From: Xylocopa sonorina
Lineage: Eukaryota > Arthropoda > Insecta > Hymenoptera > Apidae
Direction: 5' to 3'
Assembly: GCF_050948175.1 (NCBI RefSeq)
Contig: NW_027490137.1
Coordinates: 1,426,001 to 1,490,000, forward strand
DNA length: 64,000 nt
In this document: positions 38,905-48,730 of the stretch, piece after piece
How the letters are laid out: each line of letters opens with the position of its first letter
How positions within the stretch are numbered: the first letter of the stretch is position 1
The notes under the pieces: model-generated
Told to the model about the DNA's origin: nothing
What the model saw: only the letters and a program-made list of their open reading frames with translations
The model's database searches: none
Position numbers and translations under genes: made by a program

Positions 38905-40606
38905 CATGTATACTTCGTATTCACTTCAAATGAAAGTAAATGCGACACTTCATTGCTAGGAAATAGCGTTTCCAGATATCTACGTATCGTAGCAATAGAG
39001 TTCTAATGCTTCTTAAAACGCCATATCGCATCTCATTTCTACGTTTTATGATAAGATATAATATTCATTGTGGAGTATTATGTATTCCTGGTATTCACTT
39101 CAAAAGAATGTCAATGCGCCACTTCCTTTCTAGGAAATAGCGCTGGCAGGGGTCTACGTATCGTAGCATTAGAGTTCTAATGCTACTAAAAACGCGATAT
39201 CGCATCTCATTTCTATGTCTCATGATAAGCAATAATATTCATTGTGTAGTGTTATGTATACCTCGTATTCACTTCAAAAGAAAGTAAGTGCAACTCTTCC
39301 TTGCTAGTAAATGGCGTTTGCAGACGTCTACGTATCGAAGCAATGGAGTTCTAATCCTTCTTAGAACGCGATATCGCATCTCATTTCCATGATTCGTGAT
39401 AAGATATAATATTCATTATGGAGTGTCATGTATACCTCGCATACGCTTCAAATGAATGTAAATGCGACACTTCCTTGCTAGGAAATAGCGTTTGCAGATG
39501 TCTACGTATAGAAGCAATAGGATTCTAATGCTTCTTAAAACGCGATATCGCAACACATCCCTATGTGTCATGATAAGATATAATATTCATTGCGAAGTGT
39601 TATGTATACCTCGTATTCACTTCAAAAGAATGTAAATGCGACACATCCTTGCTCGGAAATAGCAATTGCAGGTGTCTACGTATCGTAGCAATATAGTTCT
39701 AATGCTTCTTAAAACGCGATATCGCATTTCATTTCTATGTTTCGCTTTATGGTATAAAATTCATTGTGGATTGATATGTATACCTCGTATTCACTTCAAT
39801 GGAATGTAAATGCGACACTACCTTGCTATTGAATAGCGTTTCCAGATGCCTACGTATCGTAGCAATAGAGTTCTAATGCTTCGTAAAAAGCGATATCGCA
39901 TCTCATTTCTATGTTCATGATAAGATAAAATATTCATTGCGAATTGTCACTTATACCTCGCATACACTTCAAATGAATGTAAATGCGTCACTTCCTTGCT
40001 AGGAAATAGCGTTTGTAGATGACTACGTATAGAAGGAATAGAGTTCTATTGCTTTTTAAAACGCGATATCGCATCTCAATTCAATGTTTCATGTAAAGAT
40101 ATAATATTCATTACGAAGTGTTACGTGTTCCTCGCATACACTTCAAATGAATGTAAATGCGACACTTTCTTGCTAGGAAATAGCGTTTGCAGATGTCTAC
40201 GTATCGTAGCATTAGTCTTCTAATGCTTCTTTAAACGCGATATCGCATCTCATTTCTACGTTTCATGATAAGATATAATATTCATTGCGAAGTGTCGTGT
40301 ATACTTCGTATTCACTTCAATTGAAAGTAAATGCGACACTTCCTTGCTAGGAAATAGCGTTTCCAGATATCTACGTATCGTAGCAATAGAGTTCTAATGC
40401 TTCTTAAAACGCCATATCGCATCTCATTTCTATGTTTTATGATAAGATATAATATTCATTGTGGAGTATTATGTATTCCTGGTATTCACTTCATAAGAAT
40501 GTCAATGCGACACTTCCTTTCTAGGAAATAGCGCTGGCAGGTGTCTACGTATCGTAGTATTAGAGTTCTAATGCTACTAAAATCGCGATATCGCATCTCA
40601 TTTCTA
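38905..40606 (+). repeat. Eight-monomer-offset duplicated block (offset 1391 bp)
   Basis: About 38905-39215 and 40296-40606 share ATACTTCGTATTCACTTCAA, GAAAGTAAATGCG, TTTCCAGATATCTACG, TGTATTCCTGGTATTCAC and AGCGCTGGCAGG.GTCTACG. One monomer near 39290 (GAAAGTAAGTGCAACTCTTCC) is also shared with 34220 and 35440. Confidence 0.8.
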
Positions 40607-41706
40607 TGTTTCATGATAAGATATAATATTCAATGTGCAGTGTTATGTATACCTCGTATCCACTTCAAATGAATGTAAGTGCGACACTTCCTTGCTAGGA
40701 AAAGGCACCTCCAGATGTCTACGAATCGTACCAATAGAGTTCTAATGCTTCGTAAAAAGCGATATCGCATCTCATTTCTATGTTTCAAGATAAGATATAA
40801 TATTCATTGCGAAGTGTCATGTATACTTCGTATTCACTTCAAATGAATGTAAGTGCGACACTTGCTTGCTAGGTAATAGTGTTTGCAGATGTGTACGTAT
40901 CGAAACAATAGAGTTCTAATGCTTCTTAAAACGGGATATCGCATCTCATTTCTACGTTTTATGATAAGATATAATATTCATTGCGAAGTGTCATGTATAC
41001 CTAGCATACACTTCAAATGAATGTAAATGCGACACTTCACTGCTAGGAAATTACGTTTCCAGATGTCCACGTACCGAAGCAATAGAGTTCTAATGCCCCA
41101 TAAATCGCGATATCGCATCTCATATCTATGCTTCATGATAAGATATAATATTCATTGCGAAATGTCATGTATACCTAGCATACACTTCAAATGAATGTAA
41201 ATGCGACACTTCCTTGCTAGGAAATTACGTTTCCAGATGTCTACGTACCGAAGCAATAGAGTTCTAATGCCCCTTATATCGCGATATCGCATCTCATTTC
41301 TATGTTACATGATAAGATATAATATTTATTACGAAGTGTCATGTGTACCTCCTATTCCTTTCAAAGGAATGTAAATGCGACACTTCCTTGCTAGGAAATA
41401 GCGTTTGCAGATGTCTACATATCGTAGCATTAGTGTTCTAGCGCTTCTCCCAACGCTATATCGCATCTCATTTCTATGTTTTATGATAAGATATAATATT
41501 CATTGCGAATTGTCACTTATACATCGCATACACTTCAAATGAATGTAAATGCGTCACTTGCTTGCTAGGAAATAGCGTTTGTAGATGTCTACGTATCGAA
41601 GGAATAGAGTTCTAATGCTTTTTAAAACGCGATATCGCATTTCAATTCAATGTTTCATGTTAAGATATAATATTCATTACAAAGTGTTATATGTTCCTCA
41701 CATACA
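39940..41706 (+). repeat. Nine-monomer-offset duplicated block (offset 1566 bp)
   Basis: About 39940-40140 and 41506-41706 match at exactly 1566 bp by GAATTGTCACTTATAC, AATGCGTCACTT, GAAGGAATAGAGTTCTA, TCAATTCAATGTTTCATG and the TATGTTCCTC-type variant (ACGTGTTCCTC against ATATGTTCCTC). Confidence 0.78.
41005..41305 (+). repeat. Near-identical neighbouring monomers
   Basis: Two successive monomers share ATACCTAGCATACAC, AAATTACGTTTCCAGATG, CACGTACCGAAGC/CTACGTACCGAAGC and AATGCCCC, at 174 bp spacing. Most neighbours in the array differ far more than this, so this is a recent one-monomer duplication. Confidence 0.7.
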
Positions 41707-44114
41707 CTTCAAATGATTGTAAATGCGACACTTCCTTGCTAGGAAATAGCGTTTGCAGATGTCTGCGTATCGAAGCAATAGAGTTCTAATGCATCTTAAA
41801 TCGCGAAATCGCATCCCATATCTGTTTTGTGATAAGATGTAATATTCATTGTGGAGTGTTATGTATACCTCGTATTCACTTCAAAGGAATGTAAATGCGA
41901 CACTTGCTTTCTGTTAACTGTCGTTCCCAGATATCTACGTTTCGCAGCAATAGGGTTCTAATGCTTTTTAAATCGCGATGTCGCATCTCAATCCTATGTT
42001 TCATAATAAGATATAATATTCATTGTGGTGTGTCATGTATACCTCGTATTCTCTTCAAAAGAATGTAAATACAACACTTCCTTGTTAGGGAATAGCGTTT
42101 GCCAATGTCTACGTATCGTAGCAATAGAGTTCCAATGCATCTTAAAACGCGATATCGCATCACATTTCTATGTTTCATGATAAGATATAATGTTCATTGT
42201 GGAGTGTCATGTATACCTCGTAATCTCTCCAAAAGAATGTAAATACGATACTTCCTTGCTAGGGAATAGCGTTTGCAGATGTCTACGTATCGAAGAAATA
42301 GAGTTTTATGCTTCTTAAATCCCGATATCGCATCTCATTTCTATGTTTCATGATAAGATATAATATTCATTGTGGAGTGTTATGTATACCTAGTATCCAC
42401 TTCAAAAGAATGTAAATGCGACACTTCCTTGCTAGGAAATAGCGTCTGCAGATATCTACGCATCGTAGCAATAGAGTTCCAATGCTTTTTAAAACGCGAT
42501 ATCGCATCTCATTTCTATGGTTCATGATAAGATATAATATTCATTCTGGAGTGTTATGTATACCCCGTATTCACTTCAAAAGAATGTAAATGCGACACTT
42601 CCTTCCTAGTAAATAGCGTCTGCAGACATCTACGTAGCGATAGAGTACTAATGCTTCTTAAAACGAGATATCGCATCTCATTTCTATGTTTCATGATAAG
42701 ATATAATATTCATTGCGAAGTGTCACTTATACCTCGCATACACTTCAAATGAATGTAAATGCGACACTTCCTTACTAGCAAGTAGCATTTGCAGTTGTCT
42801 CCGTATCAAAGCAATAGGGTTCTTATGCTTCTTAAAACGCCATATCGCACCTCAATTCTACGTTACGTGATAAGATATAATATTCATTGTGTAGTGCTAT
42901 GTATATCTCGTCTACACTTCAAATGAATGTAAATGCGACACTTCCTTGCTAGGAAATAGCATTTGCAGATGTCTACGTATCGTAGCAAGAGAGTTCTAAT
43001 ACTTCTTAAAACGCGATATCGCATCTCATTTCTATGTTTCATGATAAGATATAATATTCATTGTGGAGCGTCATGTATACCTCGCATACACTTCAGATGA
43101 ATGTAAATGCGACACTTCCTTGCTAGGAAGTAGCGTTTGCAGATGTCTACGTATCGAAGCAACAGAGTACTAATGCTTCTTAAAACGAGATATCGCATCA
43201 CATTTCTGTGTTTTATGATAAGATATAATATTCATTGTGCAGTGTTATGTATACCTCGTAATCACCTCAATAGAATGTAAATGCGACACTTCCTTGCTAG
43301 GAAATAGCGTTTGCAGATGTCTATGTATCGTAGCAATAGAGTTCTAGTGCTTCTCAAAACGCGATATCGCATCTCAATTCTATGAATCATGGTAAGACGT
43401 AATATTCATTGCGAAGTATCTTGTATACCTCGCATACACTTCAAATGAATGTAAATGCGACACTTCCTTGCTAGGTAATTGCGATGGCAGACGTCTACGT
43501 ATCGAAGCAACAGAGCTCTAATGCTTCTTAAAACGCGATATTGCATCTCAATTCTACGCTACATTATAAGATATGATATTCATTATGCAGTGTTATGTAT
43601 ATCTCGTCTACACTTCAAATGAATGTAAATGCGACACTTCCTTGCTATGAAATAGCGTTTGCAGATGTCTACATATCGAAGCAATAGGGTTCTAATGCTT
43701 CTCAAAACGCGATATCGCATCTCATTTCTATGTTTCATGATAAGATATAATATTCATTTCGAAGTGTCATGTATACCTCGGATGCACTTCACATGAATGT
43801 AAATGCGACACTTCCTTGCTTTTAAATTGCGTTTGCAGATGTCTACGTATCGAAGAAATAGAGATCTACTGCTTCTTAAATAGCCATATCGCATCTCATT
43901 TCTATGTTTCATGATAAGATATGATATTCATTGTGGAGTGTTATCATAACCTCGTATTCACTTCAAAAGAATGTAAATGCGACACTCCCTTACTAGGAAA
44001 TAGCGTTTGTAGATGTCTACGTATCGAAGCAATAGAATCCTAATGCTTCTTAAATCGCGATATCGCATCTCATTCCTATGTTTCATGATAAGATATATTA
44101 TTCATTGCGAAGAG

Positions 44115-45010
44115 TCTTGTATAACTCGCATACACTTCAAATGAATGTAATTGTGACATTTCCTTGCCAGGAAATAGAGTTGGCAGATGTCTACGTATCG
44201 AAGCAATAGAGATCTACTGCTTCTTTAATAGCGATGTCGCATCTCTTTTCTATGTTTCATGATAAGATATAATATTCATTGCGATGTGTCATGTATACCT
44301 CGTATTCACTTCAAAAGAATGTAAATGCAACACTTCCTCTCTAGAAAATAGCGTTTCCACGTGTCCACGTATCGAAGCAATAGAGTTCTAATGCTACTTA
44401 AAACGCGACATCGCATCTCATTTCTATGTCTCATGATAAGCTATAATATTCATTGTGCAGTGTTGTGTAAACCTCGTTTTCACTTCAAAGAATGCAAATG
44501 CGACACTTCCTTGCAAGGAAGTAGCGTTTCAGGATGTCTATGTATCGAAGCAATAGAGTTCTAATGCTTCTCAAAACGCGATATAGCATCGCATTTCTAT
44601 GTCTCATGATAAGATATAATATCCATTGCGAAGTGTTATGTATTCCTCGTCTACACTTCAAATGAATGTAAGTAAGACACTTCCTTTCTAGGACATTACG
44701 TTTCCAGATGTCTACGTGTCGAAGCAATAGAGTTCTAGTGCTTCTTAAAACGCGTTATCGCATTTCATTTTATGTTTCATGATAATATATAATAATCATT
44801 GCGAATTGTCATGTGTATTTCGCATACACTTCAAATGAATGTAAATGCGACACTGCCTTGCTAGGAAATAGCGTCTGCAGATGTCTACCTATCTAAGCAA
44901 TAAAGTTTTAATGCCTCTTAAATCGCGATATCGCATCTCATTTCTATGTTTCATGATAAGATATAATATTCATTGTGGAGTGTTATGTATACCTCGTATT
45001 CACTTCAACA
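44115..45010 (+). repeat. Five-monomer block repeated at 59931-60826 and again at 63584-64000
   Basis: About 890 bp matches 59931-60826 at an offset of 15816 bp, sharing GTGACATTTCCTTGCCAGG, TCTACTGCTTCTTTAATAGC, TTTCCACGTGTCCACG, CGTTTTCACTTCAAAG, a CCTTGCAAGG palindrome and TTTCAGGATGTCTATG. A third copy starts near 63584 and runs off the window. The third is part of the 21-monomer tandem duplication; this one is a separate, distant copy. Confidence 0.88.
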
Positions 45011-45765
45011 GAATGTAACTGTGACACTTCCTTGCTAGGAAATAGCGTTTGCAGATATCTACGTACCGAAGCAATAGAATCCTAAAGCTTCTTAAATCGT
45101 CATATCGCATCACGTTTCTGTGTTTCATGATAAGATATAAAATTCATTGCCAAGTGTCATGTATACCTCGTATTCCTTACCAAAGAATGTAAATGCGACA
45201 CTTCCTTGCTAGGAAGTAGCAATTGCAGATGTGTACGTATCGTAGCATTAGAGTTCTAATGCTTCTTAAATCGCGATATTGCACCTCATTTCTATGTTTC
45301 ATGATAAGATATAATATTCATTCTGGAGTATTATGTATTCCTCGTATTCACTTTAAAAGGATGTCAATGCGACACTTCCTTGCTAGGAAATACCGATTGC
45401 AGATGTCTACGTATTGAAGCAATAGAGTTCTAATGCTTCATAAATGGCGATATCGCATTACATTTCTAGGATTCATGATAAGATACAATATTCATTGTGC
45501 AGTGTTATGCATACCTCGTATTCGCTTCAAATGAATGTAAATGCGACACTTCCCTGCTAGGAAGTAGCGTTTGCAGATGTCTACGTATCGATGCAATAGA
45601 GTTCTAACGCTTCCTAAATCGCGATATCGCATGTCATTTCTATGTATCATGATAAGATATAATATTCATTGCGAAGTGTCTTGTATACCTCGCATACACT
45701 TCAAATGAATTTAAATACGACACTTCATTGCTAGGTTATAGCGTTGGCAGATGTCTACGTAACGA

Positions 45766-46836
45766 AGCAATAGAGTTCTAATGCTTCTTAAACCGCCATA
45801 TCGCAACTCATTTCTGTGTTTCATGATAAGTTATAATATTCATTGCGAAGTGTTATGTTTACCTCGTATTCAATCCAAAAGAATGTATTTGCGACACTTC
45901 CATGCTACGAAATAGCGTTTGCAGGTGTCTACGTATCGTAGCAATAGAGTTCTAATGCTTCTTAAATCGCGATATCGCATCTAATTTCCATGTTTCGTGA
46001 TAAGGTATAATATTCCTCGTGGAGTGTTGTGTATACCTCGTATTCACTTCAGATGAATGTATATGCGACACTTCCTTGCTAGGAAATAGCGTTTGCAGAT
46101 GTCTACGTATCGAAGCAAAAGTGTTCTAATGCTTCTTATATCGCAATATCGCATCTCATTTCTGTGTTTCATGATAAGATATAATATTCATTGTGGAGTG
46201 TTAAGTATACCTCGTATTCAGTTCGGAAGAATGTAAATGCGACACTTCCTTGCTAGGAAAAAGGGTCTGCATATATCTACGTATCGTAGCAATAGAGTTC
46301 TAATGCTTCTTAAACCGCCATATCGCAACTCATTTCTGTGTTTCATGATAAGTTATAATATTCATTGCGAAGTGTTATGTTTACCTCGTATTCAATCCAA
46401 AAGAATGTATTTGCGACACTTCCATGCTACGAAATAGCGTTTGCAGGTGTCTACGTATCGTAGCAATAGAGTTCTAATGCTTCTTAAATCGCGATATCGC
46501 ATCTAATTTCCATGTTTCGTGATAAGGTATAATATTCCTCGTGGAGTGTTGTGTATACCTCGTATTCACTTCAGATGAATGTATATGCGACACTTCCTTG
46601 CTAGGAAATAGCGTTTGCAGATGTCTACGTATCGAAGCAAAAGTGTTCTAATGCTTCTTATATCGCAATATCGCATCTCATTTCTGTGTTTCATGATAAG
46701 ATATAATATTCATTGTGGAGTGTTAAGTATACCTCGTATTCAGTTCGGAAGAATGTAAATGCGACACTTCCTTGCTAGGAAAAAGGGTCTGCATATATCT
46801 ACGTATCGTAGCAATAGAGTTCTAATGCTTCTTAAA
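45766..46836 (+). repeat. Tandem duplication of a three-monomer block (522 bp)
   Basis: Copy 1 is 45766-46287 and copy 2 is 46288-46809, with homology continuing to CTTCTTAAA at 46836. Diagnostic variants such as AAACCGCCATATCGCAAC, TTCAATCCAAAAGAATGTAT, CATGCTACGAAATAGCG, TATAATATTCCTCGTGGAG and AAAAAGGGTCTGCATATATC occur in the same order in both, and I saw no difference between copies. 522 is exactly 3 x 174. The exchange point is within AGCAATAGAGTTCTAATGC. Confidence 0.92.
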
Positions 46837-47303
46837 TCGCGATATCGCATTTCATCTATATGTTTCGTGATAGGGTATAACATTCATTTTGGAGTGTTAT
46901 GTATACCCCGTATTCGCTTCAAAAGAATGTAAATGCGACACTTCCATGCTAGGAAATAGCGTTTGCATATGTCTTCGTATCGCAGCAATAGTGTTCTAAA
47001 GCTTCTTAAAACAAGATATCGCATCTCATTTCTATGTTTCATGATAAGATATAATATTCATTGCGAAGTGTCATGTATACCTCGTATTCACTTCAAATGA
47101 ATGTAAATGTGATACTTCATTGCTAGGAAATAGCGTTTGCAGATGTCTACGTATCGCAGAAATAGTGTTCTAATGCTTCTGAAAACGAGATGTCGCATCT
47201 CATTTCTATGTACCCTGATAAGATATAATATTCATTGCGAAGTGTCATGTATACCTCGCAAACACTTCAATTGTATGTAAATGCGACACTTCCTTGCTAG
47301 GAA

Positions 47304-47307
47304 GTAG
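47304..47307. other. Target-site duplication GTAG of LTR 2, left
   Basis: GTAG directly before TGTCACGTCC; it matches 48727-48730. The uninterrupted satellite reads GGAAGTAGCGTTTGCAG, a common monomer variant. Confidence 0.8.
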
Positions 47308-47386
47308 TGTCACGTCCTGGCGAACAAATTATTCGTATCCCAGGAGGCTGAATGACACAAGCCTTTTAGTCAAGAATTCGGTCCGG

Positions 47387-47393
47387 TATAAAA
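47387..47393 (+). promoter_or_regulatory. Possible LTR TATA box
   Basis: TATAAAA in GGTCCGGTATAAAACGCG, 80 bp from the left end of LTR 2. It precedes the AATAAA at 47798, which would suit a plus-strand LTR with U3, R and U5 in that order. LTR 1 has no clear TATA at the matching place, so support is weak. Confidence 0.35.
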
Positions 47394-47471
47394 CGCGTAT
47401 GACCGGGTTCGTCGATTCTGGAAAGACGCGGGCACCGTAAACAATCGCGAACGCGTGTAAGGAGGGATTTT

Positions 47472-47507
47472 ACTTACCTTTCGCTGATTTCCCTCTTCTG
47501 CTTTCAG
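47472..47507. promoter_or_regulatory. Conserved splice-like block in both LTRs
   Basis: On the plus strand the block ends in a pyrimidine tract and CAG (47505-47507), as in a 3' splice site; on the minus strand 47472-47480 reads AAGGTAAGT, a textbook 5' splice site. LTR 1 has the equivalents: AAGGTAAGG on the minus strand at 3072-3080 and GTTGCAG ending at 3122. Both AGs lie about 200 bp from the LTR left end. Which strand matters cannot be decided here. Confidence 0.35.
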
Positions 47508-47797
47508 ATGTGGCGATCGTCGAGGGTCGCTCTCGGGGGAGGAGTCGGCGTACGGCTGGCTGAAATCGGCATTGTTGACGGTGGAGCTGCGATGAATGTC
47601 GTCGTCCGTCGATGAACGAAGAATACTGGCGCTTCACCAACGTATTCCGCACGAGATAATGGATTAAATTCTTCCTCCCGGCGCGAAGAGTTCGTTTATT
47701 ATTCAAGTTGTTACGAACTTGGAAGAATTTGTATTAAAATATAATTGAATTTAGAAATGGAGTTGGAATGAACTAGAACTCGATGTGGTAGAAAAAT

Positions 47798-47803
47798 AAT
47801 AAA
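47798..47803 (+). promoter_or_regulatory. Possible LTR polyadenylation signal AATAAA
   Basis: AATAAA in the block shared with LTR 1 (3710-3728). A competing AATAAA on the minus strand (complement of 47695-47700) is not conserved in LTR 1. Confidence 0.4.
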
Positions 47804-48472
47804 GTATATTCTAAATCAAAGAGTACAAGAACAATTATTTCTAAGTATTAAGACTGTGTTAACTATGAATTAGCAATTAGAACAAAGACTTTAGAACTAG
47901 GAACCTCATCGAGGCTGAGCAACGGCCCTAAGGCGCGACTTGGAAGAAACTTGGAATTGGAAGTGCCCGAAGGCGAGATAGAACTATACCGTACTGACGG
48001 TATTGACTGACTGTGTCTCCTAAGATGCGTCTGCGACCTCCTCGAATCTCGGAGCGCTTCGGTCGCGTGCGAACTTAGGTGGGAGTATGTGGTCGCCCGA
48101 GTGGGGTCTCGGCGTTGCGTGGTGGGGTTAGCGGCGCATGCCGCTGAGGCGGTCGCGATCTCGCGCGTCGCGGGTTACTTAATTAGCGCAATTTATGAAT
48201 ATAGAGATACAAGTATGAAATTAGAAATTACGCCTTAAGTGTAAAATGTGTGTTGTTTGTGTCGTTATAAAGTAGTGTCGTGTAAATTCTATGAGCTAGG
48301 AATACAGAGCTTAGAATATAGGAGTATATATATAATGTTAATTAATAATCTTAGAAATAGTATTTTGGGCATGGCAGATCTGGGATGATGAAATCGTAGA
48401 GTCCTCTGTACGGTGAGGGTTCCCGTCGTCGGATCTAGTGGAGGTTGATTCTCCTGGTACGTCCCTGGAGTG

Positions 48473-48652
48473 AGCGAGAGGGCGAGTTTCCCTGCAGGTA
48501 AGAGTGAGACGGTGGATGGCTCCTTGAGTGGGAGCGAGACAGCGCACATGGTCCTTGGTGCGAGCGAGATGGTGAGCACCTCTGCGGGTGCGAGTGAGAC
48601 GGAGGGTATGTCCCCTGAAGAGAGAGAGACGGCGAGTTGCGCCTGGGTGTTG
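48473..48652 (+). repeat. 30-bp minisatellite in LTR 2, six degenerate units
   Basis: Six units of exactly 30 bp start at 48473, 48503, 48533, 48563, 48593 and 48623; each begins AG(C/T)GAG or AGAGAG followed in most by A(C/T)G, so a conceptual translation gives SE(T/M/R) every ten residues. The unit is GA-rich on the plus strand. No comparable array is seen in LTR 1. It explains the proline/serine-rich ORFs on the minus strand here, which I do not regard as genes. Confidence 0.8.
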
Positions 48653-48726
48653 CCTGTGGTGCAGGCGCGTGACGGTGGTTGCTGTGGTGCGTTGAGAGGG
48701 TGGCAGGCGGCACGCCTGACGTCACA

Positions 48727-48730
48727 GTAG
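48727..48730. other. Target-site duplication GTAG of LTR 2, right
   Basis: GTAG directly after GACGTCACA; the satellite resumes as GTAGCGTTTGCAGATATC. Confidence 0.8.

Larger units (their letters stand above)
4743..47307 (+). repeat. 174-bp satellite array, central segment (about 245 monomers)
   Basis: Uninterrupted head-to-tail monomers in one orientation over 42.5 kb. Most monomers are 174 bp; length variants come from small deletions (for example 141 bp from 5191 to 5331, 133 bp from 11064 to 11196, two of 143 bp near 13633-14092, 148 bp from 28697 to 28844) and one insertion near 38372. Variant forms of the monomer end include CGTATTCACTTCAAAAG, CGCATACACTTCAAATG and CGTCTACACTTCAAATG, which mark subfamilies. 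Many short ORFs on both strands are by-products of the period being 3 x 58. No gene, RNA or transposon was seen in this stretch. Confidence 0.97.
47308..48726 (+). mobile_element. Solo LTR 2 (1419 bp) inserted in the satellite
   Basis: The segment starts TGTCACGTCC, ends GACGTCACA, and is flanked by a perfect 4 bp duplication GTAG. It is related to, but clearly diverged from, the LTR at 2922-4518 and lies in the same orientation. Shared blocks include a pyrimidine-AG block 200 bp from the left end (TTCTGCTTTCAG, AG at 47506-47507), TTACCTT shortly before it, GAGTTCGTTTA, AATAAAGTATATTCTAAAT (47798-47816), GCGACCTCCTCG and GTAGTGTCGTGT. No internal retroelement sequence is attached, so it is a solo LTR. 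The 47470-47706 minus and 48289-48813 minus ORFs have no known domain; the latter starts in satellite sequence. A DNA transposon with 4 bp duplications is less likely but possible. Confidence 0.77.

Noticed and set aside
47308..48726. Target duplication of five bases (AGTAG) in place of four
   Set aside because: The extra A at the right edge is the last base of the element under the TG...CA rule; LTR 1 independently supports a 4-bp duplication.
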